Part shown: positions 24,555-38,749 of the stretch, piece after piece
Layout: the number at the start of each line of letters is the position of its first letter
Numbering within the stretch: the first letter of the stretch is position 1
Assembly: GCF_035594125.1 (NCBI RefSeq)
Contig: NW_026973697.1
Span: 757,001-821,000 of the forward strand
Length of the DNA: 64,000 nt
Direction: 5' to 3'
Origin: Scylla paramamosain
Lineage: Eukaryota; Arthropoda; Malacostraca; Decapoda; Portunidae
Notes under the pieces: generated by a model
The model's input: only the letters and a program-made list of their open reading frames with translations
What the model was told of the DNA's origin: nothing
Databases searched by the model: none
Program-made: the position numbers and the translations under genes

Positions 24555-24697
24555 GGAGGAGGAGGAGGAGGAGGAGAAATACAAAGGAATAAAAAACAAA
24601 ACAAAGGAAAACCAAACAGCAACAGACCTTTTTGTCCTTGCAAGGCTGTTTGGTAACTACTTCTAACTAGCTACAGGGAAGAGAGACAGGACAGCAA
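24555..24697 (-). mobile_element. LINE-C copy 2: 3' terminal scrap
   Basis: On the minus strand this matches the last 120 bp of the 3' UTR of LINE-C copy 1: CTAGTTAGAAGTAGTTACCA, then CCTTGCAAGG and CTGTTGCTGTTTGG. It ends in TTCCTTTGTATT and a (TCC)n tail (24555-24576 on the plus strand as GGA). Homology stops at about 24697. Confidence 0.85.
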
Positions 24698-25044
24698 ACG
24701 ACGATGAGGAAGCGAAAAGGAAATACAACAACAAAAACAACAACAAAACAAGCATCTGGGGATCAAGAAGTAAACAAAGAGGAGGAGGAGGAGGAGGAGG
24801 AGATTATACATCGTTGGCTTTCAGAAAGGAGCGTAAAAAGAAGCCAGCGTGTCAGTCTTACTCCCTTCCTACCTTCCTTCCCTCAGTCCCTCCCTCCTTC
24901 TCTCCTTTCCTCCCCTTTCTCTTCTCCTCTTCCCTCCTTCCCTCCCCTTTCCCTTCTCCTTCACAGCCTCGCTGATATGAAAGAGAAGGAATTCTTAACT
25001 TTTCCTTCAATCGCTTCCTCTCTTTTGTCCTCTGTCTTACACGC

Positions 25045-25131
<87 letters not shown>
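24698..25131. repeat. Right direct-repeat copy, (GGA)n, pyrimidine tract and (GA)n
   Basis: The right copy of the flanking repeat is at 24704-24780, (GGA)n at 24779-24803, a C/T-rich stretch at 24860-24965, and (GA)n at 25048-25131. Confidence 0.8.
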
Positions 25132-25135
<4 letters not shown>

Positions 25136-25183
25136 CTTTAAATCCTCGTGGTCTAGTGTTCCTTTCTTGACAAGAAGAGTAAA

Positions 25184-25252
25184 ATGTTTCATCAAGTGGC
25201 GGAAGAGCACATTCCAGGCACGGGGAAGCCAGGTGCCCCCACTCACCCACAG
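25184..25252 (+). CDS. Candidate first coding exon (23 codons)
   Basis: ATG at 25184 (context AAAATGT, with A at -3) opens exactly 23 codons to CCACAG followed by GTAAGAGC, a near-perfect donor at 25253, phase 0. It reads MFHQVAEEHIPGTGKPGA and then PTHPQ. A plus-strand acceptor in the same phase lies at 29474/29475 and would add a basic 41-residue tail with a stop. The intervening 4.2 kb would be an intron containing LINE-C in sense orientation. I do not recognise the protein. The support is splice signals and open frame only. Confidence 0.25.
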
Positions 25253-25261
25253 GTAAGAGCT

Positions 25262-25293
25262 GGAGCACGCACGCACGCACACACACACGCGCG

Positions 25294-25385
<92 letters not shown>
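25262..25385. repeat. (CA)n with (GC)n core
   Basis: ACGC words, a (GC)n stretch at about 25289-25301, then (CA)n to 25385. It starts 10 bp after the donor at 25253. Confidence 0.95.
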
Positions 25386-25386
<1 letters not shown>

Positions 25387-25830
25387 CGAGGCAAAGGAAT
25401 CGGGAGGAGATGTGTGTGTTTTTCTGACCTGAAGTATGTAGCAGTTTAATACAGATGCTTCGTATTCATGTACAGATAAAGCCACCTCGCGAATGAGTTA
25501 AAAGATGCATTCATTTGTAATACGTATAGTGAACACACACACACACACAGATAAGAAGATTGCTTGACAACTTGCACCAGGTTAATCAGCTTCGTGACAA
25601 CCTGTATCATCACTGGGGGAGGGGAGGGAAGACACCTGTAACAAACCGTTACTCTCCTCCTTCCTGCCTCTAATGAGAGCAAGTCCTGCAGGGAAGACCA
25701 AGAGTGAGGAGAGGAGAGTGAAGTGGATCAGTAGATGAGATGATAAGATAATGAGGGAGGAGGACTAGGTGATGGTGGTGGTGGTGGTGGAGGAGGTAAG
25801 AAGAAATTTCGTTATGACTATCATAGAAAC

Positions 25831-25833
<3 letters not shown>
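25386..25833. other. Unique stretch, nothing recognised
   Basis: There is a short (CA)n at 25533-25548 and a GGT/GGA patch at about 25770-25798. No gene is recognised. Confidence 0.4.
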
Positions 25834-25904
<71 letters not shown>

Positions 25905-25974
25905 TGTGTGATCTCTGCAACCTTACATACTTTGCAAATATTTCACGCATATTTCTCATGATTCTTACTGTTAC

Positions 25975-26016
<42 letters not shown>
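25834..26016. repeat. (GT)n and (CT)n
   Basis: (GT)n at 25834-25910 and (CT)n at 25979-26016 are separated by 68 bp of unique sequence. Confidence 0.95.
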
Positions 26017-26020
<4 letters not shown>

Positions 26021-26880
26021 TCGTTCTTCAAGTTCACTCGCTGACTCGCTCACTCGCTGACTCACTCACTCGTTGGCTCTAACAAGGCCATGAGCGCTGC
26101 TTCACGACCTCTCTCCCCTGTCAGCTAACAAGCGTGAAAATCTACAGTATTGGCGAGCTCTCTTTCACTTTCATTTTCTGCGCCTCCCTCTGTAGCCCCA
26201 TGAACAGCGTAGGATCAAAATTTCCATCACCTTTCATCATTTTCATCCATCTCATTGTGGGACTGAGTGATACAAAGGCAGTGGAGAAAAGGGAAGGTGT
26301 AGGAAGATTACTGATGAAGATTATGACTAGTAGAGACGTAAGGAAACACGAGGAAAGGAACATTTGAAGAGTAGAAGGAAAAAAAATTAGAGTAAAAGAT
26401 GTGCGAAGGAAGAGGAGGAAAGGCAGTAGATAGGATAGGGGAGGAAGAGAAGAAAGACTGAAAAAGGAAGAAAGAGAAGAAAGAATAGATGGGAATAAGA
26501 AGAGTAGGAGGAATGAGTAGGAAAGGAGTAAAGAGACAGCAGGAAGAAGTTAGGAAAGCAGAACGCGTGAAAGAAAAGCAACCAGTAAGAGGAAGAAAGA
26601 GGAAGAGAAAGATGAGGAGGAGAAGAATGAGGAGAGGATAAGAAAATGAGGAAACCAGGAAGTGTTAGACAAGAAAATATGGAAGAACAGGAAGAAAGAG
26701 CAGGAGGAAGAAAGAAGGTAAAGAGGAGGAAGGGAGGGAAGGAAGGAGAGAGAAGAGGGTGTGAGGACCTTGTTAAGACTGTCAGCTGAGGTCAAGAGTC
26801 TAGATAGAATTACAACGCTCCCTACCTTGTATGTATGAGTATTTTCACACTACAACGAGGTCACAGGAACCATATCGAAA
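26017..26880. other. Degenerate CTCACTCG words, then a purine-rich tract
   Basis: CTGACTCGCTCACTCG-type repeats lie at 26037-26075. 26370-26760 is strongly A/G-rich (GGAAGAAAGA words). No gene is recognised. Confidence 0.45.
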
Positions 26881-26889
26881 AAAAAGGAG

Positions 26890-27270
26890 TAATTTTTCTA
26901 TTTAAATTTCCCCTCGCCATTTTTTTTATCGTAATTTTTCTCTCGTTATTTTCTCGAGTACATATTTCCCCCACTGAACAGTTTTCCTTTTATTTTTTTT
27001 TTCTTTCTGGTAATTTTCTTGGTTGTCATTTTCCTTTTAGTAATTATTTTCCTCTCTAGTCATTTTCTTCTTTAGATATTTTCCTTTGTAGACATGATTC
27101 CCTCAAGTAATTTTCCTATGTAGTGGTGTTTCCCTCTTGATATTTTCCTTTTGTACACATTTTCCCCTCTATTCATTTTTCCCTCTAATAATTTTCCCCT
27201 TTAAACATTCTCCCCTCTGGACACATTCCCCTCAAGGCATTTTTTCAACATTTTTCCCTCTGAAGTTCAC
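26890..27270. repeat. Degenerate array, unit about 20 bp (ATTTTCCYCTNTAGT)
   Basis: Words of the form ATTTTCCYYTNTAGTNAT recur roughly every 18-22 bp, for example TCATTTTCCTTTTAGTAATT near 27026 and ATTTTCCCCTCTATTCATTT near 27158. About 18 units are recognisable by eye. Sequence identity between units is low, so the array is old. Confidence 0.6.
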
Positions 27271-27295
27271 AGTACGAAGAAAAACTGATATAATC

Positions 27296-27510
27296 AACAC
27301 TTTCCATCCTGACCATCCACTGTGAACCATCCAAGTCCTTCCATCCTTCCATCAGTCATCCTGGTCCATCCCAGTTTTCTATTTTTCCATCCTTCCACCA
27401 ACCATCCAAGCCATCCACTATCAACCATCCCATCCACCATTCTAGTCCATCCATCATTCCACCTATCCACTCCCTCCTTCCCACCACCAGCCACCCTCCC
27501 TCTCCGTCCC
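27296..27510. repeat. Degenerate CCATC tract
   Basis: CCATCC, TCATCC and CCACC words fill the interval. Frames rich in Ser/Pro/His are artefacts. Confidence 0.75.
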
Positions 27511-28134
27511 TCGCCGTCCGCTAATCACTAATTTCAGGGCATTCACGTTCCCTCAAGCAGGCAATCAGGCAAGCAGAGGCTGAGGTGAGCACTGGTCAGC
27601 GAAAAGCAAAGTTGTGCACGAATTTCATGGAGTCAGTCAGGTGAACACCGTGTGAAGGTAATGACCTTGTGATACTGTTGGTGTTATCCTTTTTTTTTCT
27701 TTTTCTTTTTTTCTTTTTTCTTCTTTTCTCTATTCTCGTGTTCCTCTGTTTTTCATGTTCCCTTACTCCGTCTTACTTATTTTTTCTCTCTCTTTTCTTC
27801 TCTTTCTGTTTCTTGTCCTCCTCGTCCCCCTCCTCCTCTTCCTTCATTGTCAATTTCCCCTTCCTCTTCTTCTTCCTTCTCTTCGACCTTCTATTTTTAA
27901 TTCTTCTCCTCCTGTTTCTCCTTTTCCTTCTCCTCTTCATCTGATCCTTTCTCTTCATTTTCATGTTCTCTTATTCATCCCTCTGGTTCACTTCTTCATT
28001 TTCTTTCTTTTTTCCAGTCTCGTAACCTTCATACTTATCACTAAACTTTCTCTTCATTTCCCTATTTTCCTCTTCAGATTTTCACTCCCACTTGTCTCCG
28101 CTGTACTTATATTTCTTTTATTCCGCTAAGTACT
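27511..28134. other. Exon-like 46-bp segment, then a pyrimidine tract
   Basis: At 27538-27583, TAATTTCAG precedes and GTGAGCAC follows a 46-bp segment, so a small non-coding exon is possible. 27680-28134 is T/C-rich throughout with no gene. Confidence 0.3.
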
Positions 28135-29453
28135 CCTCCTCCTCCTCCTCCTCCTCCTCAAGGCTCTGTATTAGGACCAGTACTCTTCATAATGTACATA
28201 AATGATATTGATGAAGGGATAAACTGCAAAATAAGTAAATTTGCAGACGACACCAAAATAACAAGTAGAGTTACGTCTGTGTCACAATGGCAGGAACTGC
28301 AGTGTGACCTCAATAAACTAACAAGCTGGGCAGAAAAATGGCAGATGAAATTCAATATAGAAAAGTGCAAAATTCTACATATCGGAAGCAACAATGTTCA
28401 GGCGAGATATGTAATGAATAACATGCCACTGTCAAGTGCTGATAAAGAAAAAGATCTTGGTGTCGTTGTGTCAAACGACCTAAAGCCGAGTCAACACTGC
28501 ACAGAAACAGTAAAGACGGCAAATAAATTAGTAGGGTTCATTGGAAGAACCTTTGAATTTAAATCAGAAAAGGTTATACTTGCCTTATATAACTCACTGG
28601 TGCGCCCTCATCTAGAATACTGTGTACAGTTCTGGTCACCATACTACAAAAAAGACATTGAAAAACTAGAAAAGATACAGCACAGAGTCACAAAGATGAT
28701 TCCAAGATTGCGCAATAAGCCGTATGAGGAACGACTGGAAGAACTAAACCTATTTAGTTTAACAAAGCGCAGGATAAGAGGAGACCTAATTGAAATGTTC
28801 AAAATTTTCAAAGGATATAGTAACATTGATGCATATAAATATTTTACCATTGATCATTCTAACCTAACAAGAAATAATGGATTCAAGATTATACCCAAAC
28901 GTTTTAAATCCCACGAGGCCAAACATTTCTTCTTTAATCGTATAGTAAATATATGGAATAAACTTCCTGCCGAAATTGTGAACAGCAATACTATTGAATC
29001 ATTCAAAAATAAAATAGACAAATATTTAAAAGCAAATCCCCAACAAGCTCTCTTCTTGTCCGAATAATTACTAAATTCACTATTAAACTCTTATTCAACA
29101 GACACCAATTTTAATATAACTTGTATTAACTTTCACATAGGCGTATAGAGTTCACCGTAGGGTGAATAGTAGAACTTCCTTTCATCCTTTCCTATGAAAA
29201 TTTCCATGTCAGTTTTTCCATACTGCATGGTACTTTTCCCAACTATTTCCATGCCAGCGCAAGCTGGAGGGAGTGGTGGGTGGGGAGGAGCCTTCTGCTA
29301 TGCTGTCCTGTCTCTCTTCACTGTAGCTAGTTAGAAGTAGTTACCAAACAGCCTTGCAAGGACCAAAAGGTCTGTTGCTGTTTGGCTTTCCTTTGTATTC
29401 CTTTGTATTCCTTTGTATTCCTCCTCCTCCTCCTCCTCCTCCTCCTCCTCCTT
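28135..29453 (+). mobile_element. LINE-C copy 1: CR1-like, 5'-truncated, (CCT)n at both ends
   Basis: The fragment starts at a (CCT)n run (28135-28158) that passes in frame into CAAGGC, the QGSVLGP RT motif. It continues through the ORF to a stop at 29065 and a 3' UTR of about 350 bp. The tail shows three TTCCTTTGTA decamers (29390-29420) followed by (CCT)n to 29453. The AT-rich codon use differs from LINE-J. A second 3' end with the same tail lies at 24555-24697 in the opposite direction. Confidence 0.9.
28153..29067 (+). pseudogene. Truncated CR1-like reverse transcriptase ORF
   Basis: There are 303 uninterrupted codons, beginning QGSVLGPVLFIMYINDI and then KFADDTKI with the catalytic FADD pair (28240-28251). 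These are followed by DLNKLTSWAEKWQMKFN, KDLGVVVSND, YNSLVRPHLEYCVQFW, a KIQHRVTKMI helix and the C-terminal IWNKLPAEIV block. The order and wording are those of CR1-type non-LTR elements. The endonuclease and the fingers of the RT are absent, so the protein cannot work. The lack of stops implies recent insertion. There is no native start codon. Confidence 0.9.
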
Positions 29454-29474
29454 TATCAGTTTATGTCTTCCCAG

Positions 29475-29600
29475 GTCGTGTTCACCCCACGTAAGGCAGC
29501 GAAGCGTGAGAGAGGAAGGTCGAGGGGAGAGGCGCCCCCCACCCTCAGTAAACCAGCTAGCCCCTCCCTACACAATGATCATTATTGTAGCAGCCTGTGA
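29475..29600 (+). CDS. Candidate terminal exon, basic 41-residue tail
   Basis: An acceptor (TTATGTCTTCCCAG, ending 29474) opens a frame reading VVFTPRKAAKRERGRSRG and then EAPPTLSKPASPSLHNDHYC, stopping at 29600. The phase matches the donor at 25253. The composition (basic then Pro/Ser-rich) is unlike the surrounding repeats. It begins 21 bp after the LINE-C tail, so it could also be unrelated flank. No family is recognised. Confidence 0.2.
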   Translation, partial: VVFTPRKAAKRERGRSRGEAPPTLSKPASPSLHNDHYCSSL

Positions 29601-29604
29601 TCAA

Positions 29605-29960
29605 GGATTCAATCTAACCAGTGGGAGAAACACGCATGACAACTTCAGTAAGCATCTCTGTAGCCTCTGAAAATAGCCCTGGTGAGACAGAAAAAGCTTA
29701 AGAACACGAGGCTATAAGAACATTACAAAGGAAACAAGGGAAGCTGCAAGAAGCCATCAGGCCTACACGTGGCAATCTTTACAAAACACATCAATTTCCA
29801 CTAATCATTCATAAATTTGTCCAATCTTTTAAAACTCCCAAATAACTCTGCACTAATGACCTGATTCCTTACTCTCTTCCATTCATCTACCTATCTATTT
29901 ATGAACCAGTCTCTTCTCGTCTCTTTAAGTCAATCTTGAACCTGTCAGGAAAAAAAAAAC
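29605..29960 (+). repeat. Dispersed family A tail joined to family B
   Basis: 29605-29700 shares GAAAAYAGYCYGGTGAGA and neighbouring words with 1690-1770 (family A). 29705-29950 is the longest copy of family B: GGGAAGCTGCAAGAAGCC, ATCAGGCCTACACGTGGCA and later TTTATGAACCAGTCT. Shorter family B copies are at 41296-41575, 50488-50640 and 61540-61600. Neither family shows a coding frame or clear termini. Confidence 0.65.
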
Positions 29961-30714
29961 ACAGAGGACCCGAGTGGAGAATAATGAAGGTGTTTATATC
30001 CAGGTAAATAGTGACAACACCTGAGCCTCTGCAACGTGTTCATTGTCCTCTAATGAGTCTCCTGTAACACCCTGGAGTGACGTGCACCCTAACTGCCGCC
30101 ACTAGGTGAGGAATGAGTGCCGCTGTATACTAGGGATCGAGTGAGGAAAGATTGACAATGTGATAAATGTGGAGGGAACTTGTGGTGGTGGTGGTGGTGG
30201 TGGAGAAGAAGAAAAAGAAGAAAAAAAAAGTAGTTGTGGTGGTGGTGGTGGAGGAGGAAGAAGAAAATCAAAAGAAAGAGAAGAAAAAAGAAATGGAAAA
30301 GGGCGGGGAGAGGAGGTGAAGGAGAAAAGAACACAAAAAAAGGAGTAACAGGAAGACAAGAACAACACCAGTAAATACAAACAATATAAAACAAAGAAAC
30401 GAGGAACGAAAGGCAGGTCAAACAAGAAGGAACAAACAAACAAACAAACAAACAAAAAATTTTCCTCCACAATCCCAACTCTCACCTATAACAATAAATA
30501 AATAAATAAACAAACAACATGAAGACACAACACTCATCTCTTCCTTAAACTTTCTTTTCTTCAACCCTTTCCATCCTCCCTTCCCTCCCTCTCTCTCCCC
30601 TCTCCCCCTTCCCATCCTCCTAGTCTTTTCAATCTGCTCAGTTCAAACTCTGGTCACGTCCACCTCCCTCATCAAAAAAGTAATAAATAAAAATAAAACA
30701 TATACTTACGTGCT
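29961..30714. other. Unique stretch with GGT/GAA and A-rich tracts
   Basis: (GGT)n patches at about 30182-30203 and 30235-30253 lie in A/G-rich sequence. There are (CAAA)n at 30430-30455 and (AATA)n at 30493-30510. No gene is recognised. Confidence 0.5.
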
Positions 30715-32640
<1,926 letters not shown>

Positions 32641-32830
32641 AGTGATTTTCATAAACTTTAGTGAAGATGACTGGCTTTCTGCTCCTTTGCGGCGGCGATT
32701 AGGTAATGGAAGGACGGCGAGCCCCGACCAGCCAGCGTCTCTTCACTGCCAGCCACCACCATAAGCCATAAGTCATGGGCTGTTCCCGAGGACTTGTTTG
32801 GCTAGCGGTGGAGGCTGCACGGCCATCTCT
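32641..32830. other. GC-richer stretch, nothing recognised
   Basis: There is a short ATG-led frame at about 32777, reading MGCSRGLVWLAVEAARPS, with no splice support. It is not counted as a gene. Confidence 0.4.
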
Positions 32831-32893
32831 GCGTGTGTGTTGTTGTTGTTTCTGATATAGTGGTGGTGGCAGGAGTAGTAGTAGTAGTGGTAG

Positions 32894-32967
<74 letters not shown>

Positions 32968-32978
32968 CTACCAGTAGA

Positions 32979-33043
<65 letters not shown>

Positions 33044-33092
33044 CAGTAGTGGTAGTAATAGCTGCTGCTGTTGTTGTTGTTGTTGTTGTTAC
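32831..33092. repeat. (GTA)n and (GTT)n arrays
   Basis: (GTA)n with GTG variants runs at 32875-33058, followed by (GTT)n to 33090. Poly-Val and poly-Tyr frames are artefacts. Confidence 0.95.
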
Positions 33093-33474
33093 TAAAGGAA
33101 TTGTTGTTGGAATTTCCCTTTTTGTTACATGTGGAGGTCAAAACGGACGCGACACACATTATAACGGGTGACAAAAGAAATGCATGACACAGCTTGCAGC
33201 ATGATGATTTAATGCATTTTCAGCAAACCTTCAATGTCACCCTGCAGGACACCCACACTCATAACTATCTCAAATACTAATACAAATGACAAATATATGT
33301 AGAAAAAAAGCCAAATACTGCACATAAAAAAAAAAATAAATAAAAAATACAGAAACGGTTGGCCATGCAAATCCAGTGAGTAAGTAATAAAGTGATAAAG
33401 CAAAACGTAGAGAAACATTGCTTGAAAAATTGCCATTGTCACCGATAACCAAGGCCGATGTGTGATGATGCTGA

Positions 33475-33477
<3 letters not shown>
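33093..33477. other. Unique stretch, nothing recognised
   Basis: AT-rich sequence with no coding feature. Confidence 0.4.
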
Positions 33478-33860
<383 letters not shown>

Positions 33861-34120
33861 AGAGGTATGGAAGGTCACGTGAACGCGGACAGAATAAACC
33901 AATCTGCAGTATATTTCTTTTGCAATATATGGAGGCCTCACATACTTCTGCTTTTGTCTCCCCGCCGACTGGCTTTTGTGAGCATCATTTTTGTGTGTTG
34001 TAAAGCTTGTTTGTGCCGCGGCCACCTTTGCGGTTTAATGGCCTTGGCGTGCTGTATGTGAACGCCAACTAAGGGAAGAGGTTAAAGAGAGCTTATTTTT
34101 ATACCGAGATAACGGGATGC
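33861..34120. other. Unique stretch, nothing recognised
   Basis: No supported feature. Confidence 0.4.
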
Positions 34121-34121
34121 C

Positions 34122-34211
<90 letters not shown>
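34121..34211. repeat. (CT)n with one phase slip
   Basis: The CT run is broken by a single extra C at about 34172. Confidence 0.95.
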
Positions 34212-35956
<1,745 letters not shown>

Positions 35957-35958
<2 letters not shown>

Positions 35959-37801
35959 AGAGAGCGAGCGTGAACGCCACACTGCCATTTGTGTGCCTTG
36001 TTTGGAGTAATGCAATCACACGGGGTTACGAACAAACGTAATGAAAATGAAGACTCCACCCGAGGCCCTCAGATCCCTAAAGACACAAGCACTGCACAAG
36101 AGGGTACTGGGCTTATGGGTGCCCGTGGATCATCACAGACAAGATCCTCAGGCTTAGTAATCAGGATACAACTACCACCCGCACTCTCAAACGCTTTGTT
36201 CTCTCACCAAAGCCAGATCTTAAAGCCCACAGAGAGGATCAGTCGATTACCGCGGACCATTTTTCTAAATCATAATACACATTACTAGAATGATGAAAGT
36301 ATCCTTTATAACTTCAATAACTTCCACTACAACCTGTTACAATAAGTCGAGAGAAGACGCTGAAATGTTTGAGAATGCGATCTTAGAAATAATGGGTTGA
36401 AGCTTAACAAAGCTAGATAAAAAGAAAACAAGACTGGTTCCCAAACTGAATGAAAAATGACAGGACAAAATTCAGTATCACTTTGTTGGTGCTGAGGATG
36501 TAAGAAGCGCTGAACAAAGAAAAGACAAGTTCATGGACAGGGATAACAGGTGGATAGAGGCATGTATGTTTTCTACAAGATCTATCATGTGTCTGCCTCC
36601 TGGCTTCTTGTATCTTGCCTTGTGTTATCATGTTCTAGACGTGCCGAAATAAAAAATATCTGTAATTAGCAACCATATCAGGCAATGCTCTTTTCTTTAT
36701 TTTATCATTTATTTTGGATATTTTTTTCCTGAGTGATATATGCGATATTTTAGTGTGTTCAATATTATTACCGTAATTGTCATTGCCTTCTGTAAAATGT
36801 TTGTATTACGTTGCCTCGTCACGGTTGGTCAGTGTTACATTGTAGTGCACCCAATCAATATCATTATCTTTGTTAACATGTACATGCCTCTATAGCAGTT
36901 TGTCTCTACACCAGGAAGGCTTATATGGAATCGTACGTTTTTTTACATAACATCTTCAGATCCTTTGTTATAAAATTCTGAAACCGCACTGAAAGGCGTT
37001 GCGCTTATAGAGTATTATGTTCTTTGCAATAATGTTACCCTGATGCGTGGGTTTAGTGATCTTCACTTAAAAAAAAAAAAGCTCTACCGCAAACGAGGAA
37101 ATATAATAGACGAAGAGTGTGCAACATCTTTCAGCTAATGTCCATGTGCATCAAACGTCCTGCCTCTGCCATGAAAACAACAGTAAAGACACAGCTTCTA
37201 AAATTAAAGTATTCAGAATTTTGATATTCATGAACCTTATTCTCAAAAGTTTCTCTTGACTACTTTTAACAGCCTCTAATGGATGTTCTTAGGGAGTTTA
37301 AATGGTCTCTAGAGATAGTTTGACAAGTATTATGCATCTTTAGTGGAAAATAAGATATCCACTTCTATGGTTTTAAAAATAACCATGAAGAGATAAGAAA
37401 GTCTTTCAAAATACGTGTTCTCGTTACCTATGAATTAACAGCATCCCAGCACTTCCTATCTTCATTAGCTGCGAAGTAACAAAGCTAAACATCTCAATCA
37501 CGTTCTTTGCCCAATCATGCTAGGCTCACTAATGTTGCCATTATGAGTCATTGTGAAACCCGCCGCCTCGATTGCTGCTCAAGGCATGTGGTGTGGGAAC
37601 AATAAAAATTTTATCTGATTTTTTTAATCTTTTAAACAACATTTTTCCTTCAAGCCAACCACACTGAGTTTTTTGTTTTTCTTTCATCGAAATTTCATAA
37701 CGCGGCCTGAATCCCCAAGCCAGCGAGACAGGGATTAATGACGTGTCGTGATGGCCGTGGTGGTGCATGTATAGGCCGGGAGGAAGGTGATGCCTGGCCG
37801 T
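35957..37801. other. Unique stretch with a family A tail at 36290-36385
   Basis: 36320-36380 shares CAATAACTTCCACTA...AGTCGAGA and CTGAAATGTTTGAGAAT with other family A copies. 37200-37425 resembles the same family loosely. No gene is recognised in 1.8 kb. Confidence 0.45.
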
Positions 37802-38315
<514 letters not shown>

Positions 38316-38332
38316 CACGAGTCCTGGGTCTC

Positions 38333-38505
38333 TGCTTGGAACTATTATCAAAGGCTACGTAGATAAGCGATCGGGTTCTTATGATGTTTTCCAATAAATG
38401 ATGCAGATTCATACAAACACTACTGAAAATCTCAATAACCTTCACTATAGCCAGCGAAAAAGTGTTCAAGTGTAACGCCGAGACGTTTAAGAACACGAAG
38501 ACTGC
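38333..38505 (+). repeat. Dispersed family A copy
   Basis: It reads ATCAAAGGCTACGTAGATAA, then CGATCGGGTTCTTATGATGT, AATGATGCAGATTCATACAA, CAATAACCTTCACTATAGCC and GAGACGTTTAAGAACACG. It aligns along its length with 34385-34545 and with the two tandem copies at 45481-45725. There is no ORF. Confidence 0.6.
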
Positions 38506-38694
38506 TGCAATGTTCGATGTGTACATGGTGGTGATGGTGGTGTGCGTGCTGCTCGTGCTGACGTTCAAATCCCTGTGAGAGTAGGAGGTCAACATCTTTT
38601 ATAGGTTATGAACTATGCATGAGATTGGAGTCCATAAATGATTAAGAAACTCGAACGTAAAAACCGATAAAAACCGTAAATGTCTAAAAGGTTG

Positions 38695-38697
<3 letters not shown>

Positions 38698-38746
<49 letters not shown>
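38698..38746. repeat. (TTA)n microsatellite
   Basis: A run of TTA units with a single ATC variant at the end. Confidence 0.95.
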
Positions 38747-38749
38747 CAT

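Noticed and set aside
32777..32850. ATG frame reading MGCSRGLVWLAVEAARPS
   Set aside because: It runs into the GTT/GTA repeat, has no splice donor, and its start context is weak.
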